The translations under genes were made by a program, and so were the position numbers. This document shows positions 63,049 to 64,000 of a stretch of 64,000 nucleotides of DNA, piece by piece. The DNA is from JAGNXB01 sp942490895. GTDB taxonomy: Bacteria > Bacteroidota > Bacteroidia > Chitinophagales > Saprospiraceae. The notes beneath the pieces are model-generated. The model saw nothing but the letters and a program-made list of their open reading frames with translations, did not search any database and was not told the origin of the DNA. Each line of letters opens with the position of its first letter. Position 1 is the first letter of the stretch. The stretch spans positions 1 through 64,000 of the forward strand of contig CALNZC010000080.1 of the NCBI GenBank assembly GCA_942490895.1, in the 5' to 3' direction.

Positions 63049-63789
63049 ATGAACGTATTGGTTTGTGTCACCAAAACTCCTGACACCACTGCAAAAATAG
63101 GATTTGTTGAAGAGAACACTCGTTTCGATGTTTCGGGCGTGCAGTTCATTATGAATCCATATGACGAATGGTATGCATTGGTTCGCGCCCTGGAATTAAA
63201 GGAAGCGCAAGGAGGCAAAGTTACCCTGATCAGTGTAGGTGGTGCAGATTGTGATCAGGTCATCCGCAAAGGACTGGCGATAGGAGCAGATGAAGCCGTG
63301 CGGATCGATGTACAACCAAGTGATGCCTTCCAAGTGGCAACGGAGATTGCTCATTATGCAAAGGCCAATGCCTTTGACATGGTGATGACGGGTAAGGAAT
63401 CTATTGAGTCGAATGGCTCAGAAGTAGGGGCCATGATCGCAGAAATGCTGGATTGGCCGTTTTTATCTTATGCCTCTAAGATGGTCGTAGATGGATCGAC
63501 AGCAACTGTGGATTTGGAGATTGAGGGAGGGGAGGATACTGTCCGGGTAGATATTCCCTTTGTGATCAGTGCCGCCAAAGGATTAGCAGAACAGCGCATT
63601 CCAAATATGCGAGGCATCATGATGGCTAAATCTAAACCATTGCAAGTTGTTCCGGGGACCGGCGTCGCGCCACGTACCAATATCTCCAACTATACTTTGC
63701 CAAAGGAAAAGGCGGCTGTACAGTTGATTGACCCTGAGAATATGGATGAACTGGTGCGGTTGCTGAAAGAGGAAGCTAAGGTGATCTGA
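63049..63789 (+). CDS. etfB: electron transfer flavoprotein beta subunit
   Basis: A 246-residue ETF beta subunit. With the alpha subunit it carries electrons from acyl-CoA dehydrogenases to the quinone pool and binds AMP. Start at 63049 after an AAAAGGAG ribosome-binding site; the frame extends further upstream. MNVLVCVTKTPDT opens the fold and the conserved MNPYDEWYALVRALELKE and TGKESIESNGSEVGAMIAEML are present, ending in the usual AAVQLIDPENMDELVRLL. The adjacent downstream start matches etfA. Fits with the crotonase and acyl-CoA carboxylase. Confidence 0.95.
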   Translation: MNVLVCVTKTPDTTAKIGFVEENTRFDVSGVQFIMNPYDEWYALVRALELKEAQGGKVTLISVGGADCDQVIRKGLAIGADEAVRIDVQPSDAFQVATEIAHYAKANAFDMVMTGKESIESNGSEVGAMIAEMLDWPFLSYASKMVVDGSTATVDLEIEGGEDTVRVDIPFVISAAKGLAEQRIPNMRGIMMAKSKPLQVVPGTGVAPRTNISNYTLPKEKAAVQLIDPENMDELVRLLKEEAKVI

Positions 63790-63831
63790 TCACTCGACAG
63801 TTATTTGACAAATCTGAAACAAGGAATACAT

Positions 63832-64000
63832 ATGGTACTGGTATTTGCCGAAAGTGGCGACGGACGTATAAAAAAATCTGGGCAGGAGGCCATCACCTTC
63901 GGCAAGAAACTGGCATCTGCAGCCGGAACTTCCTGTACGGCTTTGTTGCTGGGACCGATAAGCGCTCCGGGTGATGCAGGTGTATACGGTGCAGACCAGG
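63832..64000 (+). CDS. etfA: electron transfer flavoprotein alpha subunit (5' part)
   Basis: An open frame from the ATG at 63832 to the window edge, about 56 residues: MVLVFAESGDGRIKKSGQEA, then ITFGKKLASAAG and a G-rich strand. The start LVFAE and the position just after etfB identify ETF alpha. A weak AAGGAA site precedes the start. The rest, with the FAD site, is outside the window. Confidence 0.85.
   Translation, partial: MVLVFAESGDGRIKKSGQEAITFGKKLASAAGTSCTALLLGPISAPGDAGVYGADQ

Noticed and set aside
1..64000. CRISPR arrays, phage or transposase genes, restriction or defence systems
   Set aside because: No repeat-spacer pattern, integrase, transposase or recognised defence gene was found in either strand.

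Overview
The window reads as a chromosomal segment of a Bacteroidota bacterium, most likely a Saprospiria-type organism (inference). The evidence is: several secreted proteins ending in type IX secretion (T9SS) sorting domains of both the Por/type A and gliding-motility/type B kinds; promoters of the Bacteroidota form TTTG-N19/20-TAnnTTTG, clearest at tRNA-Glu and rpsO; a bacillithiol deacetylase; Bacteroidota-style YfhO, MbnP and choice-of-anchor B proteins; and a dockerin-like module common in Saprospiraceae exoproteins. No phage, IS transposase, CRISPR array or rRNA operon was seen. Most genes look like ordinary vertical chromosome content.

Layout. 0.3-7 kb: a lipoprotein hydrolase, a small lipoprotein, pnp with an unusual RGG-rich tail, rpsO, mazG, a small Cys-rich membrane protein and a secreted MbnP-like protein. 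7-13.4 kb: a giant alpha-2-macroglobulin lipoprotein and a Lon-substrate-binding-domain protein. 13.4-13.8 kb: a gene-free stretch holding a 188-bp element bounded by 13-bp inverted repeats. 13.8-17 kb: nucleotide-sugar genes (DegT-type aminotransferase, UDP-xylose synthase-like, and dTDP-glucose 4,6-dehydratase broken by one in-frame TAA). 17-19.2 kb: ferredoxin, ferredoxin-NADP reductase and a crotonase. 19.3-25.4 kb: glycan assembly (three glycosyltransferases, Wzx-like flippase, methyltransferase). 25.4-37.5 kb: T9SS cargo (LamG protein; a 2,076-residue M43 metalloprotease split by a frameshift in a G6 run; a SprB-like type B protein), with a YfhO membrane protein and a methyltransferase between them. 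37.5-40.6 kb: a frameshifted GT2, an isoaspartyl peptidase and a GT4. 40.6-43.1 kb: gap-pgk and tRNA-Glu. 43.3-47.6 kb: a secreted S1 protease with dockerin-like module and a choice-of-anchor B T9SS protein. 47.7-55 kb: arsC-like, miaA, acyltransferase, small membrane proteins, fabH-like, THUMP methyltransferase, and a secreted protein often labelled asparagine synthetase B in relatives. 55-64 kb: VWA protein coupled to bshB1, acyl-CoA carboxylase beta subunit with a tiny coupled secreted protein, DegQ-like protease, dapF, TPR protein, etfB and the start of etfA.

How the genes fit together: the sugar-nucleotide, glycosyltransferase, flippase and methyltransferase genes form a dispersed surface-polysaccharide locus interrupted by housekeeping genes. 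The T9SS proteins would be exported and anchored to, or released from, the surface. Crotonase, acyl-CoA carboxylase and ETF indicate fatty- or amino-acid oxidation. No single block looks like a wholly new multi-gene system. The most unusual items are three otherwise well-preserved genes each broken at one position (one nonsense, two homopolymer +1 shifts), the RGG-tailed PNPase, the inverted-repeat element at 13.4-13.6 kb, and four genes whose TAnnTTTG box lies only 4-6 nt before the ATG, which suggests leaderless transcripts.
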